DNA of 44,520 nt, taken from positions 2,754,698 to 2,799,217 of the forward strand of contig BFEA01000120.1 in assembly GCA_003427395.1 (NCBI GenBank). Direction: 5' to 3'. Made by a program: the position numbers and the translations under genes. Below, one piece after another: positions 29,521 through 39,714 of this stretch. Position 1 is the stretch's first letter. The number at the start of each line of letters is the position of its first letter. The stretch comes from Chara braunii (taxonomy: Eukaryota > Streptophyta > Charophyceae > Charales > Characeae). Below the pieces are notes generated by a model that was not told where the DNA came from, did not search any database, and saw nothing but the letters and a program-made list of their open reading frames with translations.

Positions 29521-29628
29521 GTCTTCACTTCACCCGAATAGAACGTCCGGTCATTATCACTGTATCTTGACTGAAAGTTGCCCCAAATACAGGTATAATG
29601 ACCGGGCGTTGTAATCGGGTGAAGAGGG
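29521..29628. mobile_element. family A foldback MITE
   Basis: CTTCACCCGAATAGAACGTC at the left and the inverted GTAATCGGGTGAAGAGG at the right, with paired GGTCATTATCACTGTAT and AGGTATAATGACC arms. Confidence 0.7.
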
Positions 29629-29908
29629 ATCCTCTTCCCACAAATACGAGGCCCCCATCATTTTAGCTGCATATAATGATCACCAATTTTGTAACATTTC
29701 CTGTTTACCCCCCCTCTGCCCCAGTGTGTCTGACCTTGTAGCATTGCCAGTTTCTTTTTCTTTTCTTTTTTTTTTCCCAAAAATAGCCCTTGCCTATTTC
29801 GCGCAACTCGCTTGCCCACCAAACTTTTGCAGAGTAAGTCCTATACCAGCATGTTTACACATTTGCCCCTTATTTTCCATCTCCTGTCCTTGCAGTACTG
29901 TCCTTTTT
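29629..29908. other. unassigned, T-rich
   Basis: No supported feature beyond T-rich stretches. Confidence 0.4.
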
Positions 29909-30740
29909 TTTTTTTATTTTTTTTTATTTATTTTTTTTAATCCAAGGCTCCATCTATTGGTGGGGAGCAACACGTGCTGGAAACCGGGTCCAGCGTCCCA
30001 TAGATACAACCATATCCTCACAAATTGGCACAAATTGGGAACCGGGCCCAGCGTCCCATAACGAGTGCGTTCAGAAAACTTCATCAGAAAAAATTCCTAC
30101 TAGAAAATCTTAGGCTTTTGGAACATAAGATGCCGAGGCCCAACTACTTCAGACATGTCCCTGACAATGTCATGATTAAGCAAAATTCGAAACAACTCAG
30201 AAAAATCCCCATCAAACCACCCTCCGGCAAGACTAACTGCAGCGGAGCCACCATCTCTGCTGCTGCTATGCCATACTCCCATCCCACCAGCTAGTCCCCT
30301 CACTGGTAGGACGCGTGATAACCCACCATCTTCTCCAGCTCACCTTATTTTCTTTATGAAGAACCTGAGAACTTTTACCGACTTTCTTCAGAGGTATGAG
30401 AACAGGCCACAGAGGTCCTAGGATTGTTCTAAAAAATTTGAAATCCACACACAAACCCCTCCAACGTTCTCCAAAACTGTCATACTCTCTACCGATCTCT
30501 TCTAGGTCTCACACCCCTGCTTCTGCTGGGTTACAGGGCAACGCAGCTCACCCCAGCTCCGACCAGCGTCATCCCGTGGAAAGTCCTCCCCAAGACCTCC
30601 CCAGATCTCTCTACCAGACCTCACGCTCCTGCATCGCAGGTTACAGGGCAGCACCCCAGCACCGGTCAACATCCTTCTGGCATCGAATGACCACAGAACA
30701 CTGAGTATGGCAGCGTTGGAATCACCAAGGAAGAGTTAGC
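29909..30740 (-). mobile_element. longest copy of the poly(A) retroposon with GGGACGC module
   Basis: On the minus strand: a GC-rich subrepeat unit (30,740-30,390, same as 1995-2935), a ~340-bp middle region matching 20,305-20,640, a doubled GGGACGC module (30,055-29,950), CACCAATAGATGGAGCC and an A-rich tail (29,905-29,940 as T). It links the tandem GC-rich repeat, the middle region and the module into one transcript-like unit of about 830 bp. No recognised protein domain. Confidence 0.7.
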
Positions 30741-30955
30741 AGGGACCCCAAAATCCTAGAAAACATGCCTAGGACCATTGAGCACCCCACTCTTTTTTGG
30801 AACATTTGGAATTCTTTAGAAATTTACAAGGGCGGGGGGGAAACAAACTGTCTACTATCCTAAAATCCTCCCTCAGCAGACGAGGTGTCAGTCCAGGCTT
30901 TCAGTCTTCGTACCAGAACTCAATTGATCTCATACCCCCTACTGCTAGGGTAACA
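30741..30955 (-). repeat. GC-rich subrepeat remnants up to the gap
   Basis: Ends in TACCCCCTACTGCTAGGGTA at the gap edge, an eroded GGTTACAGGG-type subrepeat. Confidence 0.5.
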
Positions 30956-31540
30956 NNNNNNNNNNNNNNNNNNNNNNNNNNNNNNNNNNNNNNNNNNNNN
31001 NNNNNNNNNNNNNNNNNNNNNNNNNNNNNNNNNNNNNNNNNNNNNNNNNNNNNNNNNNNNNNNNNNNNNNNNNNNNNNNNNNNNNNNNNNNNNNNNNNNN
31101 NNNNNNNNNNNNNNNNNNNNNNNNNNNNNNNNNNNNNNNNNNNNNNNNNNNNNNNNNNNNNNNNNNNNNNNNNNNNNNNNNNNNNNNNNNNNNNNNNNNN
31201 NNNNNNNNNNNNNNNNNNNNNNNNNNNNNNNNNNNNNNNNNNNNNNNNNNNNNNNNNNNNNNNNNNNNNNNNNNNNNNNNNNNNNNNNNNNNNNNNNNNN
31301 NNNNNNNNNNNNNNNNNNNNNNNNNNNNNNNNNNNNNNNNNNNNNNNNNNNNNNNNNNNNNNNNNNNNNNNNNNNNNNNNNNNNNNNNNNNNNNNNNNNN
31401 NNNNNNNNNNNNNNNNNNNNNNNNNNNNNNNNNNNNNNNNNNNNNNNNNNNNNNNNNNNNNNNNNNNNNNNNNNNNNNNNNNNNNNNNNNNNNNNNNNNN
31501 NNNNNNNNNNNNNNNNNNNNNNNNNNNNNNNNNNNNNNNN
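30956..31540. other. 585-bp assembly gap
   Basis: Run of N. The 23 bases before it (30,933-30,955) are repeated exactly just after it (31,541-31,563), so its size may not be real. Confidence 0.99.
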
Positions 31541-31860
31541 TACCCCCTACTGCTAGGGTAACAGGGCACCACAACCCTCCCCAGTACCGACCAACCTCGT
31601 TCTGACGGTCAGGAAGTGCCTTCCTCCCTCGACAGTTCCTGCAGCGGCAAGCCCCAAACAGGTTACAGGGTCAATACCCGGCGCCAGCGTCGTCGGACGG
31701 TCTGGTTATGCACTGGGTATAACTTCGCAGGCCTCAAGCTCCCCCTGGGTCACAGAGCACCAGCTCCAGCACCGGCCTGAGTCGTCCCAACGCCGTCCTA
31801 CTAACTACTTACCCTGACCGAATACCCTCCTCTGTTGAGAATCCCTTTCTTCCCTCCACC
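31541..31860 (-). repeat. further GC-rich subrepeats
   Basis: GGTAACAGGGCACCACAACC, GGTTACAGGGTCAATACC and GGGTCACAGAGCACCAGC mark three more diverged subrepeats. Confidence 0.6.
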
Positions 31861-32084
31861 AACTTCTATCCCGTGATTTTTGGAGTCAAAAAATCCTTCA
31901 GAACCTAATTTGGAAGATGGTAATAGAAAACCAAATTCAGAAATTCTATCTAAAACATCTTATAGAGATTAGAACTAAAACGAGTGACAGGTCTAAGATT
32001 AGATTTGGAATTATTCCAAATGAAGAATGACTTCGAAAGTCATAGATTTAGAAATGAAATTGAAAGCAGTGAAGGAATCAACTG
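31861..32084. other. unassigned A/T-rich DNA
   Basis: No supported feature. Confidence 0.4.
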
Positions 32085-32500
32085 TAATGTCCAAGGACTT
32101 TCGATTCAGATTCCTAGAACCCCAAGATCCCAGGAATCGTTGTGATAGTGAATCAGAGAAAGTAATATGTGATGTCCAAAGGGACTTTCGATTCAGATTC
32201 CTAGGACTCCAAGGTCCCAGGAATCGTACTGATAGTAATCCAGCGATCAGGATATGTGTGCAAAAACAAGCGAATCTAGACACTCGAAAAAGTGCAATCT
32301 GATAGTAATCCAGAATTACCAATTATCAAGGCAGACAGCGATCAGGATATGTGCGCAAAAACAAGCGAATCTAAATCCGACACAAACAATCCAAAAAAGT
32401 GCAAACTACCGCATCTCAAAAGGACTAAGAACTAGGGATCACAGAATCAGGATTGTTAGTTGACTAAGAACTAGGGATCACAGAATCAGGATTGTTAGTT
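32085..32500. repeat. nested tandem repeats, including a perfect 39-bp duplication
   Basis: Three overlapping pairs. GACTTTCGATTCAGATTCCTAG blocks lie near 32,095 and 32,184. GCGATCAGGATATGTGYGCA blocks lie at about 32,242 and 32,337. A perfect 39-bp pair starts GACTAAGAACTAGGGATCAC at 32,423 and 32,462. Confidence 0.9.
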
Positions 32501-32699
32501 ATGTCCCACAGTACTAATACACAATCAGACAGATATGAAGACGAACAAACACGATCAAGGCCAAACGGAAGAGGAACACCATACCCTTGACAAACCTTGA
32601 ATACACCCCCCCTCTCTCCAAACCTCACCTCCTCGCTTCATCGGCTTCTCAGCAACTCGGCCGCCTGTGATTGAGAACCATTCAACCAACCAATAAGAT

Positions 32700-32813
32700 G
32701 TCAATAGCAGCTCCCTCACCAATAGATGGAGCCTTCAAGCGAAGAGGCACTTTAGGAGGGAGCTCGTATCACCTCCTCAAGTGGTCCCCTCCAACGAAGT
32801 TAAAAAAAAAAAG
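32700..32813 (+). mobile_element. GGGACGC-module 3' half with A tail
   Basis: GCTCCCTCACCAATAGATGGAGCC, then about 80 bp and an A run (32,801-32,812). The first hairpin is missing. Confidence 0.6.
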
Positions 32814-32975
32814 AAGCCCAACCACATACACAGCGCACCACCATCACTATTTTCGGCTAAGAAAAAGGGAAACAGGTCCCCCTGTAAGCGCCGTAACAGG
32901 TTTCCGCAACAAGATGAAAGCGAAAAAAAGAGGAGACATCCAGTCTTGTAACATCCACGAATACAGCGTTGGCCA

Positions 32976-33084
32976 ACCGTCTTCACCCGAACAGAACGCC
33001 TTGTAATTGTAGCTGTATTTGGGGCAACTTTCCGTGCAGATGCAGCGATACTGCTGACCCGGCATTCTATTCGGGTGAAGACGG
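32976..33084. mobile_element. family A foldback MITE
   Basis: CCGTCTTCACCCGAACAGAA at the left and the inverted TTCTATTCGGGTGAAGACGG at the right, with a GTAGCTGTATTTGGGGCAAC middle. Confidence 0.75.
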
Positions 33085-33420
33085 GCCCTAGAACCTAACT
33101 GGACCATAGAGCTATCTGCCAGGTTCATAACCCAGTGAGAGCATTGATAAATGTCATTGGCGGCCCGTTTTTCGTTGATGCTGGAAACAAAAGAACTTTA
33201 AAGAAGGTATCAAATCGGATTTTGACAGCCGTTTTTTTTTTTTTTTTTTTTTTTTGGAAACAATCTCCAGAGGCAGCTTGAGATGCTGGTAGGAGCAGAC
33301 ATCTCAAGCTGCTCTCAGGTAGGCTCCATCTATTAGTGAGGAAGATCTGCTTCCCTTTGGAAGAACTACCTGTCAGCTAATAAGTTGATGTTTGTGGTTT
33401 CTACTCTAGAGTCTAGACCC
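33085..33420. other. unassigned, T run and module remnant
   Basis: T run 33,232-33,255. GGCTCCATCTATTAGTGAGGA near 33,321 is a minus-strand remnant of the module's second hairpin. ATGTCATTGGCGGCCCGTTT at 33,152 resembles the interior of the element at 33,421. Confidence 0.45.
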
Positions 33421-33588
33421 TTAAAAACCACCAGTACGTTTTGCAGCCATCATGCAGAAACGCGCCGTCATATTCGGAAGCCAATGGGGAAAGGGCCACT
33501 GTTGATAATGTCATCGGCGGCCCGTTTTTCGTCTTGGCCTCGAATTCCCGCCCGCTCCCGATATATAGGAAACGTACTGGTGGTTTAA
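33421..33588. mobile_element. family B foldback MITE
   Basis: TTAA-AAACCACCAGTACGTTTTGC at the left and AAACGTACTGGTGGT-TTAA at the right (33,421-33,424 and 33,585-33,588). The right end abuts another inverted left end, forming a junction palindrome at 33,574-33,600. Confidence 0.8.
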
Positions 33589-33955
33589 ACCACCAGTTTA
33601 CCCGACACACAGTCCGTGGCCTTGTGCCCTAGCTGATCAGGTTTCGGTATTCTAGATGGTCTCAGTCAAACTACTCAGGCGTCACTTGTGTACCATTCAA
33701 ACTCTTTTATGTACTCAGGGACGCTGGACCCGTTTTCCAGCAGGTGATGCTCCGCACCAATAGATGGAGCGGCCAGTAATGTGGTTTAAACCAGCAGTGT
33801 ACCCGACACAGAGTTTGTGGCCTTGTGGCCTAGCTGATCAGCTTTCAGTATTCTAGATGGTCTCAGTCAAACTGCTCAGGCGTCACTTGTGTACCATTCA
33901 AACTCTTTTATGTACTCAGGGACGCTGGACCCGTTTGGAGCGGCCAGTAATGGAC
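33585..33955. repeat. ~200-bp tandem duplication bounded by family B ends, containing GGGACGC modules
   Basis: Unit 1 (33,585-33,786) and unit 2 (33,783-33,955) both start GGTTTAAACCA and share TTCTAGATGGTCTCAGTCAA, ACTCAGGGACGCTGGACCCG and GGAGCGGCCAGTAATG. Unit 1 has a full module (33,718-33,775); unit 2 has lost about 39 bp inside it. The units are otherwise very similar. Confidence 0.8.
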
Positions 33956-34117
33956 CTACTTGGGGAGGCTGCTCATACCCCCCCCCCCTGCCCCTAGTAG
34001 GCCATTTGGGTGTTGTGTCGAAAAAAATAAAAAATAAAAATGGGCCGGTAGCAAACGCAGCACGCCACTTCGAAAAAGGCGCAGTTGCAGGCCCATGAGG
34101 CACGTGTGAACTGGTGG
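33956..34117. other. unassigned, with C run
   Basis: C run at 33,980-33,989; otherwise nothing recognised. Confidence 0.4.
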
Positions 34118-34288
34118 TTGAAACCACCAGTACATCGGCCGTGGGCCTGAAATGTTCTGTGCGCCACAAAAAACAATTCCACAGGGATGTATCTGCCTGC
34201 TGCTGCCAGCCATTTCATGGTGGGCCTGCACTTCCGTGTTAACCGCTGCCCTTTTTTTTTCAAGCGGGCAAAGGTACTGGTGGTTTAA
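34118..34288. mobile_element. family B foldback MITE
   Basis: TTGA-AACCACCAGTACATCGG at the left and AAAGGTACTGGTGGT-TTAA at the right. The left flank again joins an inverted end (AACTGGTGGT). Confidence 0.7.
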
Positions 34289-34732
34289 CTGTCTTGTGCT
34301 ATTTTTCTACCTAATGTCTGCCAGTGGCTGATCACTTGCATTGAACGTCTGAGGGAGGCCGGTTGGTTTTGGTTGGAATTTTGTAGCATCCGTTGCGTTT
34401 TCTGTTTGCTTTGTTTCGTCTTATGTGGGCATGTGGGGGGGTGTTTGTGTTCCCTTAACATGGGCCTCGCTCCACTGCACCCCACTCTATATGTATCTGG
34501 ACCTGACAATCATTCGGATACATTCAAAACGTTGGACTCATCCGACTGCACCTGGTCCAGAAAGTGTCCAAATGCATGAGCAAGGCCCCTTGGTTTTCGT
34601 TTTCTATCGTGTTTGGTTTGGGTGTTGCAACACTCTTTTTTTTTTTTTTTTTTTTAAACACCCTGTGAATTGACGGATTTGACATGTCACAGGGCCTCCA
34701 TCATATACATCTGCCAAAGTGCTAGTGTGGGT
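34289..34732. other. unassigned, with T run
   Basis: T run 34,637-34,655; nothing else supported. Confidence 0.4.
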
Positions 34733-34838
34733 ATCTCAGCGGTGGTACGAGAACCGCCAAAATTGAGGGCTTGTCTGTCGGGCTGCTCCATCTATTAGTG
34801 GGAAGCGGCACCTGCTGGAAACCGGGTCCAGCGTCCCT
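34733..34838 (-). mobile_element. GGGACGC-module retroposon, no tail
   Basis: On the minus strand GGGACGCTGGACCCGGTTTC, CAGCAGGTGCCGCTTCCCAC and TAATAGATGGAGC are followed by the same 3' region as the copy at 1481, including the GCGGT/ACCGC hairpin. Confidence 0.8.
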
Positions 34839-35008
34839 TTGACAGATGTTAATCTGTGGTTTGCTCCTTAGGGGTTGACTGTGCGACAAAATGAAAAAGA
34901 AGAAGAAAATTAAAAAAAAGTGCGACAAAATGCCAACGATTACAGCTTTGTTGTCATGTCTCCTCCTTTGTGCACAAGTGCTCTGTAAGCTCGGGACAAC
35001 AATAGACC

Positions 35009-35121
35009 TGCCGTCTTCACTGGAACGGAACGCCGATCATTATCGCTGTATCTGGACCAAAAGTTGCCCTTAATACAGCTGTGATGACCGTTCCACATTC
35101 TATTCGGGTGAAGACCCATAG
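35009..35121. mobile_element. family A foldback MITE
   Basis: TGCCGTCTTCACTGGAACGG at the left, TTCTATTCGGGTGAAGACCC at the right, with paired CATTATCGCTGTATCTGG and ACAGCTGTGATGACC arms. Confidence 0.7.
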
Positions 35122-35516
35122 TACTACAGGTAAGACACTACTAAGACTGTTACAGGTTTTTTTTTCTTTTTTTTTTTAAAGACTGTTACATTTTTCATTG
35201 ACTTGGATGGTGTGAACTGGTATAGTCCTGATTTTTTTTTATTTTTTTTTTTTTTTTTTTTTTTTTTTTCCCTTGAGTCCTGAGTTATTTACGACAGTAG
35301 GCTTCCAGCCTTCGACTGTTGGGGCCTAGCCGCACTGCTCACCAAATGTGTTGGAAGTGGAGCATGTATCTGCCGCCTAGAAGCGGAGAGAGACAGCCTC
35401 CATCTTTTTGTCCTGTTCGCTTGTTGGTGAGTGGTGCAGCGAGGGAGTTGCTCTCTCCTGGCCAGAGCAATGTGTGATACGTAGCATGCAGCCATTCAGC
35501 TGACAGCAAGGTGTGC
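35122..35516. other. unassigned upstream region of the coding candidate
   Basis: T runs at 35,157-35,178 and 35,232-35,269. The remaining ~240 bp before 35,517 are of mixed composition; no TATA box or other promoter element could be assigned. Confidence 0.4.
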
Positions 35517-36500
35517 ATGCGGTTTTTCCATCCCACTTCACGTCTGGTACAGGAAAAGCGGGCAGATGATTTCCGAAGAGAGGAGAATGACGCCTCCCCC
35601 CTGATGGCGCATGACCTAAATGAGATGGACGTGGCGCAAAGAGATAACCAGCATGATGCGTCACATAGGAGACATGAGGAGCACTGCTCACCAGATGGTT
35701 CTGCGAGGACATCGCATTCGTGGGGCGAACACAAGGAAGCGCGGTTTGGGGTCGATTACCGAGATGTGGACGACGAAGGAGATGTAACCGAGGGGGTGGG
35801 AGTAATCCAGCATCAGGAAAAGATAGGTGGTGGGGGGGGCGTGGTGGGAGGGGGAGGAGGACACGAGCGACGAACGCGGTCATCCCGAAAGCTGTGTTTC
35901 GGTACCCCAACCGACTCAGAAGATGCAGCGGAGGTTATGCCTGCGGGGCGGAGGAGGTGGGCACGGCGATGCCATAGTGGCAGTTGTTGCAGCTGCTGTG
36001 TGGCTGATCTTTGCTGCAACGGAAGGAGGGCGACATGGCGAGGAACGTCCATGCAGAAGATTCTTACGGCTGAGATGGAATGCACAAACGCATGGCAAGA
36101 GTCGTTGGAGGAGGAAAAGAACAAAAGGATCGCCCTTGAAGAAGGACTCCGAAAAGAGAAGGAGAGAATCGAAGAGCTGACTCGTAAACTGGATTTGGAA
36201 AGACGGCACCGACTCCGTCTTGAGGCTGAGGCCGAAGCTGAAGGAGTTCTTCATCATAGAGAAAATGGGCTGCACATGGAAGATTCTGCTGCCATCAAGA
36301 GCGGCTTTGGTGCAGCCGATGAAGCAGATGAGTGTGGTGGTGACGAACGGCGGTCTCCCGGCTGCCGAACCCGTGGAACAAAAAGGCTGCTTCACGACGG
36401 CGGATCCGACAATAGCGGGGACAGCTACAGGAGAATGCGCTTGCGACTTAACGAGGCCGAAGTTGGCGCAAACATGAAGCGACCGCCTTATCAGCATGAG
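35517..36500 (+). CDS. hypothetical coiled-coil protein, probable exon
   Basis: The longest open frame free of transposon motifs or low-complexity runs: about 330 codons from ATG 35,517 (alternative ATG 35,604) to 36,500. It is charged and hydrophilic, with an acidic, glutamate-rich first third, a glycine stretch near residue 105, and an unusual cysteine-rich patch near residue 155. A long heptad-like helix follows at about residues 185-245 (EEEKNKRIALEEGLRKEKER, then EELTRKLDLERRHRLRLEAE), typical of a coiled coil. I do not recognise the family. At 36,501 the sequence reads GAG|GTAGGC, a plausible splice donor. TTTTTTTAG at 36,541-36,549 is a possible acceptor. Past this point the translated frame becomes phenylalanine- and serine-rich and unconvincing. 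A retrotransposon gag-type origin cannot be excluded. Confidence 0.45.
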
Positions 36501-37204
36501 GTAGGCACAATACATACGGCCTCATTGTTACCTTCACATCTTTTTTTAGCATGTTTGAGAGAAATACGTACTAGTAATTACAGGATGTGTCGAGTCTCTT
36601 GCCCAACAGCAGAGGGATTGTTTTACACAGTGAATGTGTTTTTGCTGGGGGGGAACAAGAAAGTCCTGAGCAGCATTGGGGATAAGCTAGTACAACCCGG
36701 TCCCTCGTTTTTCTTTTCTTTCTTTTTTTTTCCTGGATTGCCGGTCCTCCCTCGGCTCTGCAGTCCCTCACGGTATCTGAGTTCTCAGCTACTAGAAATA
36801 CACTCATCCAACCTGCCAGTCAGTTTTTTTCTTGCCCCTTGAGTCCTTGCTTAGCCCACCACAACCATATGTTACCCCCCCCCCCCCCCCCCCCCCTCCC
36901 TCGCCTGTCCATTCGCCATTCCTCGTAAGAGAGAACGTCAGAAATGGCTTCGGTATAACGACACCTGCCCCCCAGTCTTCCCATGTGCACCCATTCGTCC
37001 CTGAACCAGAAGGCACCCCTGATGTGCCTCTTTCCTTTGTGATCTCTTCTGCTCCAACTCCCCCTTCACACTTCACACCTACATATTTGTAAGCTATCTT
37101 CTATATCCATGTTGCCACTTCCCACCATTATGAACTCCGGCGCATTGATTCTCCATTGCTGAGTTCCATTCCCTTTTCTGTCATCAGGCCTGTAGATGTA
37201 CCAA
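36501..37204. other. possible intron or 3' flank of the coding candidate
   Basis: Contains the candidate splice sites at 36,501 and 36,549, T-rich stretches and a ~20-base C run near 36,877. The open frame continues to 36,842 but its composition changes, so I do not count it as coding. Confidence 0.4.
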
Positions 37205-37350
37205 CCTCCTTTGTGGCTGAATGGCACACACATATCGGTCCTGATGAACAGATCGCGAGTTCAAATCCTGAAGCCATCTGGTGAATACAACTTGCCGCTA
37301 GAGCTCTTGAAGGACGACAGATCATGAGCTGAAATCCTGGCAGCCACACA
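37205..37350 (+). mobile_element. tRNA-derived SINE-like sequence, with partial second copy
   Basis: TGTGGCTGAATGGCACAC (box A type, about 37,212) and CGAGTTCAAATCCTGAAGCC (box B, about 37,256) are 40 bp apart. A second T-arm-like GAGCTGAAATCCTGGCAGCC follows at 37,327, and ACACATATCGGTCCT recurs at 37,227 and 37,345. It resembles a Ser/Leu-type D-arm and differs from SINE-S. No full tRNA fold is visible. Confidence 0.5.
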
Positions 37351-37478
37351 TATCGGTCCTAGAAGCAAAAATTATCAAAATCATTGTGCCACGATCTGAG
37401 CCAAAATGATCAACCACATTCGGTTGCGGGCCCCGTTCGGAGCAGCTACTTCATGACCATGGATTTCTTGAAGCGCTC

Positions 37479-37644
37479 TTAAACCACCAGTTCATGCCCT
37501 ACATCAGCTGCAGGCCTCATTCGGAGGCTGAAGCGCGATGCCAGCCGCCAACATATGTTATCGATGGTGCGCCGGCTCCGACTTTTCCGGAGTAGGTGAC
37601 AAATGGTTCTCCACATGGCCGGGGCCGTGTACTAACGGTTTTAA
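37479..37644. mobile_element. family B foldback MITE
   Basis: TTAA-ACCACCAGTTCATG at the left and GTGTACTAACGGTT-TTAA at the right (37,479-37,482 and 37,641-37,644). It abuts a further inverted end (TTAACAACCAGTACACCC). Confidence 0.7.
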
Positions 37645-37659
37645 CAACCAGTACACCCA

Positions 37660-38225
37660 GCCCCTGCGAAAGCTTACCGAACCTGGAGGTAATCAGAGAC
37701 ATTTTGGACCGCTTTTGCGCCTTATCCAGCATGTCTATCAACTGGGGGAATAAGACGCTAGGCTGGTGGCTTCATCACAGTGGTGGTAGGCCAACGGAAG
37801 ATCATGGGATCACTTGGGGCCCTTTAGACTCCACCCCCGTTCCGATCCTGGGTATCCAATTGACGGCCCTTGGAAAACCAGCCACTCATCCCGACACATG
37901 GATCTCGGCGTCAGCGCTCCAAAAACTATCCAGCTGGCAGGAGAACCACACTTCGCTCTTCGGCAGGGCGCTTGTATTAAATAATGTAGTGCTGGCAAAC
38001 CTTTGGTGTAAGTCTGCAATCTGCCCGATGAGCCAGCACGCAACTGCTCAACTGAAAGGCCAAATTGCAGCCTTCCTCTGGTGTGGCAATTACGAGCTTG
38101 ACAGGGTGATAAGCCGTGTGGCCTGGGCATCAGTTTTGAAACCAAAAGCTTGGGGCGGCCTAGGGATCTTGGACCCCCAGGTACCCAAGCTGTTGCCCTC
38201 TCATCGCAATGGCTGCAGCGCCTGA
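37660..38225 (+). pseudogene. LINE (L1-type) reverse transcriptase, C-terminal part
   Basis: The open frame shows the region after the catalytic YADD box of non-LTR RTs. A segment typical of the FxxxSGLxIN motif reads FCALSSMSINWGNK. Then come VPILGIQL, LSSWQENHTSLFGRALVLNN, QIAAFLWCGN and VAWASVLKPKAWGGLGILD, matching the W...LSLxGR, FLWxG and PKxxGGLGI signatures of plant L1 elements. The endonuclease and catalytic RT core are missing, so the copy is 5'-truncated, as is usual for LINEs. The frame ends at 38,223-38,225, but similarity resumes downstream in the same frame. It begins at the edge of a family B element. Confidence 0.85.
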
Positions 38226-38384
38226 TCTTCAACCCCATCCTCATATGGTAGCCCCTGGCACTCAAACAGTTAGTTAGACTCGCCACAGAAGCTCCGCCCC
38301 GCCTGACATACATCCCCCGACTTGGCTGGATAACCTGTTCTGGTCAACCCCAGGCCTGGAGCTTCCTGCTGGAGGATTCCGGCA

Positions 38385-39317
38385 ATGTCGGCGGCCAGGG
38401 CAAACCTCAGACATGAACCCTTGTGGCAACAGCTGTTGAAGGGATGGCACAGACTCCCCCTCCCTGATAGACGACACCCCCGCCCCCCCCCCGCCTGGGA
38501 AGAGGTGGCGCGGCAACCCCTTTTTGGGAATAGGACGATCACAGACCGACATCGATGTGTCTTCCCCAGCTCGCAGGCACCATGGTCCACCTGGGTAAGA
38601 AATGGGGTGCTCAGAGTGGGTGACCTGTGGGGCGATCAGGAGGCTAAGAATTGGAAAACAGGCATTGGTGGTCCCGGACCTGGCAGCAGCTGGGCACGGC
38701 CTGCGAATGGCCCTGGGATTGGAGGGCTCTGCTGTGCGGTCACTGGGAGGCCCAAGTTGACGCCTTCTCCAGGAATCCTTTTGACCTTGGTAGAAAGGCG
38801 GTGGGTGCTGTGGGCCCTCTGGTGGCGTCGCTCCATCCTGACCACAGAAGGAGCGCACATTGGCGACAGAGAAGTCACAGAGATGATCTGTGCTGAAGTA
38901 GAAACAGGCATTAGAGCAAAACAATGGGCATTTGTTTCGCCAAAAGCTGAAGTCGGACTTAATACGCATTGTAACTGTGTTCTGCAAGGATTGGCTGGGG
39001 GGGTATCGGGGGGGGTGGGATTGCGCAAGTGGAATGGGGGGGATGGGAGCATGGTGACCAGCAGGGCCCTTGTCCCAAAGACTATCGTTTGTGTTTCAGA
39101 AAATGGACTGCAATTGACCCAGTCATCCCACTCCCTCCCCCTGAGAACCTTCCTGACCGTTTCCTTCCCACCCCCCATAATGCCCTGGTCGAGCCAAGCT
39201 GGTACGACCGCTTGTTGCCCAGGGGGGACCCCGGCCTGTCCAAACTCTGATGCGGGTGGCCCTCAATTGCCTGTGAACCCTGCAGCAACTGTTTTAGCTC
39301 GGGGGGAGAATGGGTAG
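38385..39317 (+). pseudogene. LINE C-terminal region after RT
   Basis: Same frame as the preceding RT fragment, open for about 310 codons from ATG 38,385. PWSTWVRNGVLRVGDLWGD near residues 66-84 and RRWVLWALWWRRSILTTEG near 145-163 fit the C-terminal region of plant L1 ORF2, with pL-x-W-x-x-x-GI and W-x-x-W-x-R-N signatures. The final ~100 codons are less convincing and may be 3' UTR. Stops between 38,226 and 38,384 separate it from the RT piece, so the element is dead. No CCHC zinc knuckle was found. Confidence 0.7.
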
Positions 39318-39479
39318 ATGTATTGTTGGTTCTCTGTTTGCACGAGACCCTCCCCCCCCCAGCCCCAGTGTTGCTGAATTGTTTCTCAAAGCCTGCTCAG
39401 TACATCCCCTGCTGCTACAGGGCAACCAGTGCTGGCAGGCCACACACCATTGTTCTCAGACACACTCATCTGTTGTTCA

Positions 39480-39683
39480 GGGGACGCTGGACCTGTTTTC
39501 CACCAAGTGACACTCCCCACCAATAGATGGAGTCTCCCCTCAGGGCGCTAGAGGTTGCTGCTCTTATCAGTACCTCAGCGACCCAGGGGAGGTTTTGTTA
39601 TTCTTTGTTTTCCAAACACACCCCCTGCCTTGCAGAAATTTGTACCTCAGCGACCCAGGGGAGGTTTTATTATTCTTTGTTGC

Positions 39684-39714
<31 letters not shown>

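Noticed and set aside
30797-31572. Long open frames of 209-254 codons on both strands
   Set aside because: They consist almost entirely of N from the assembly gap; no coding information.
36501-36842. Continuation of the coiled-coil protein to a 443-residue product
   Set aside because: Composition shifts to Phe/Ser/Leu-rich translation of T-rich DNA just after a splice-donor-like GTAGGC.
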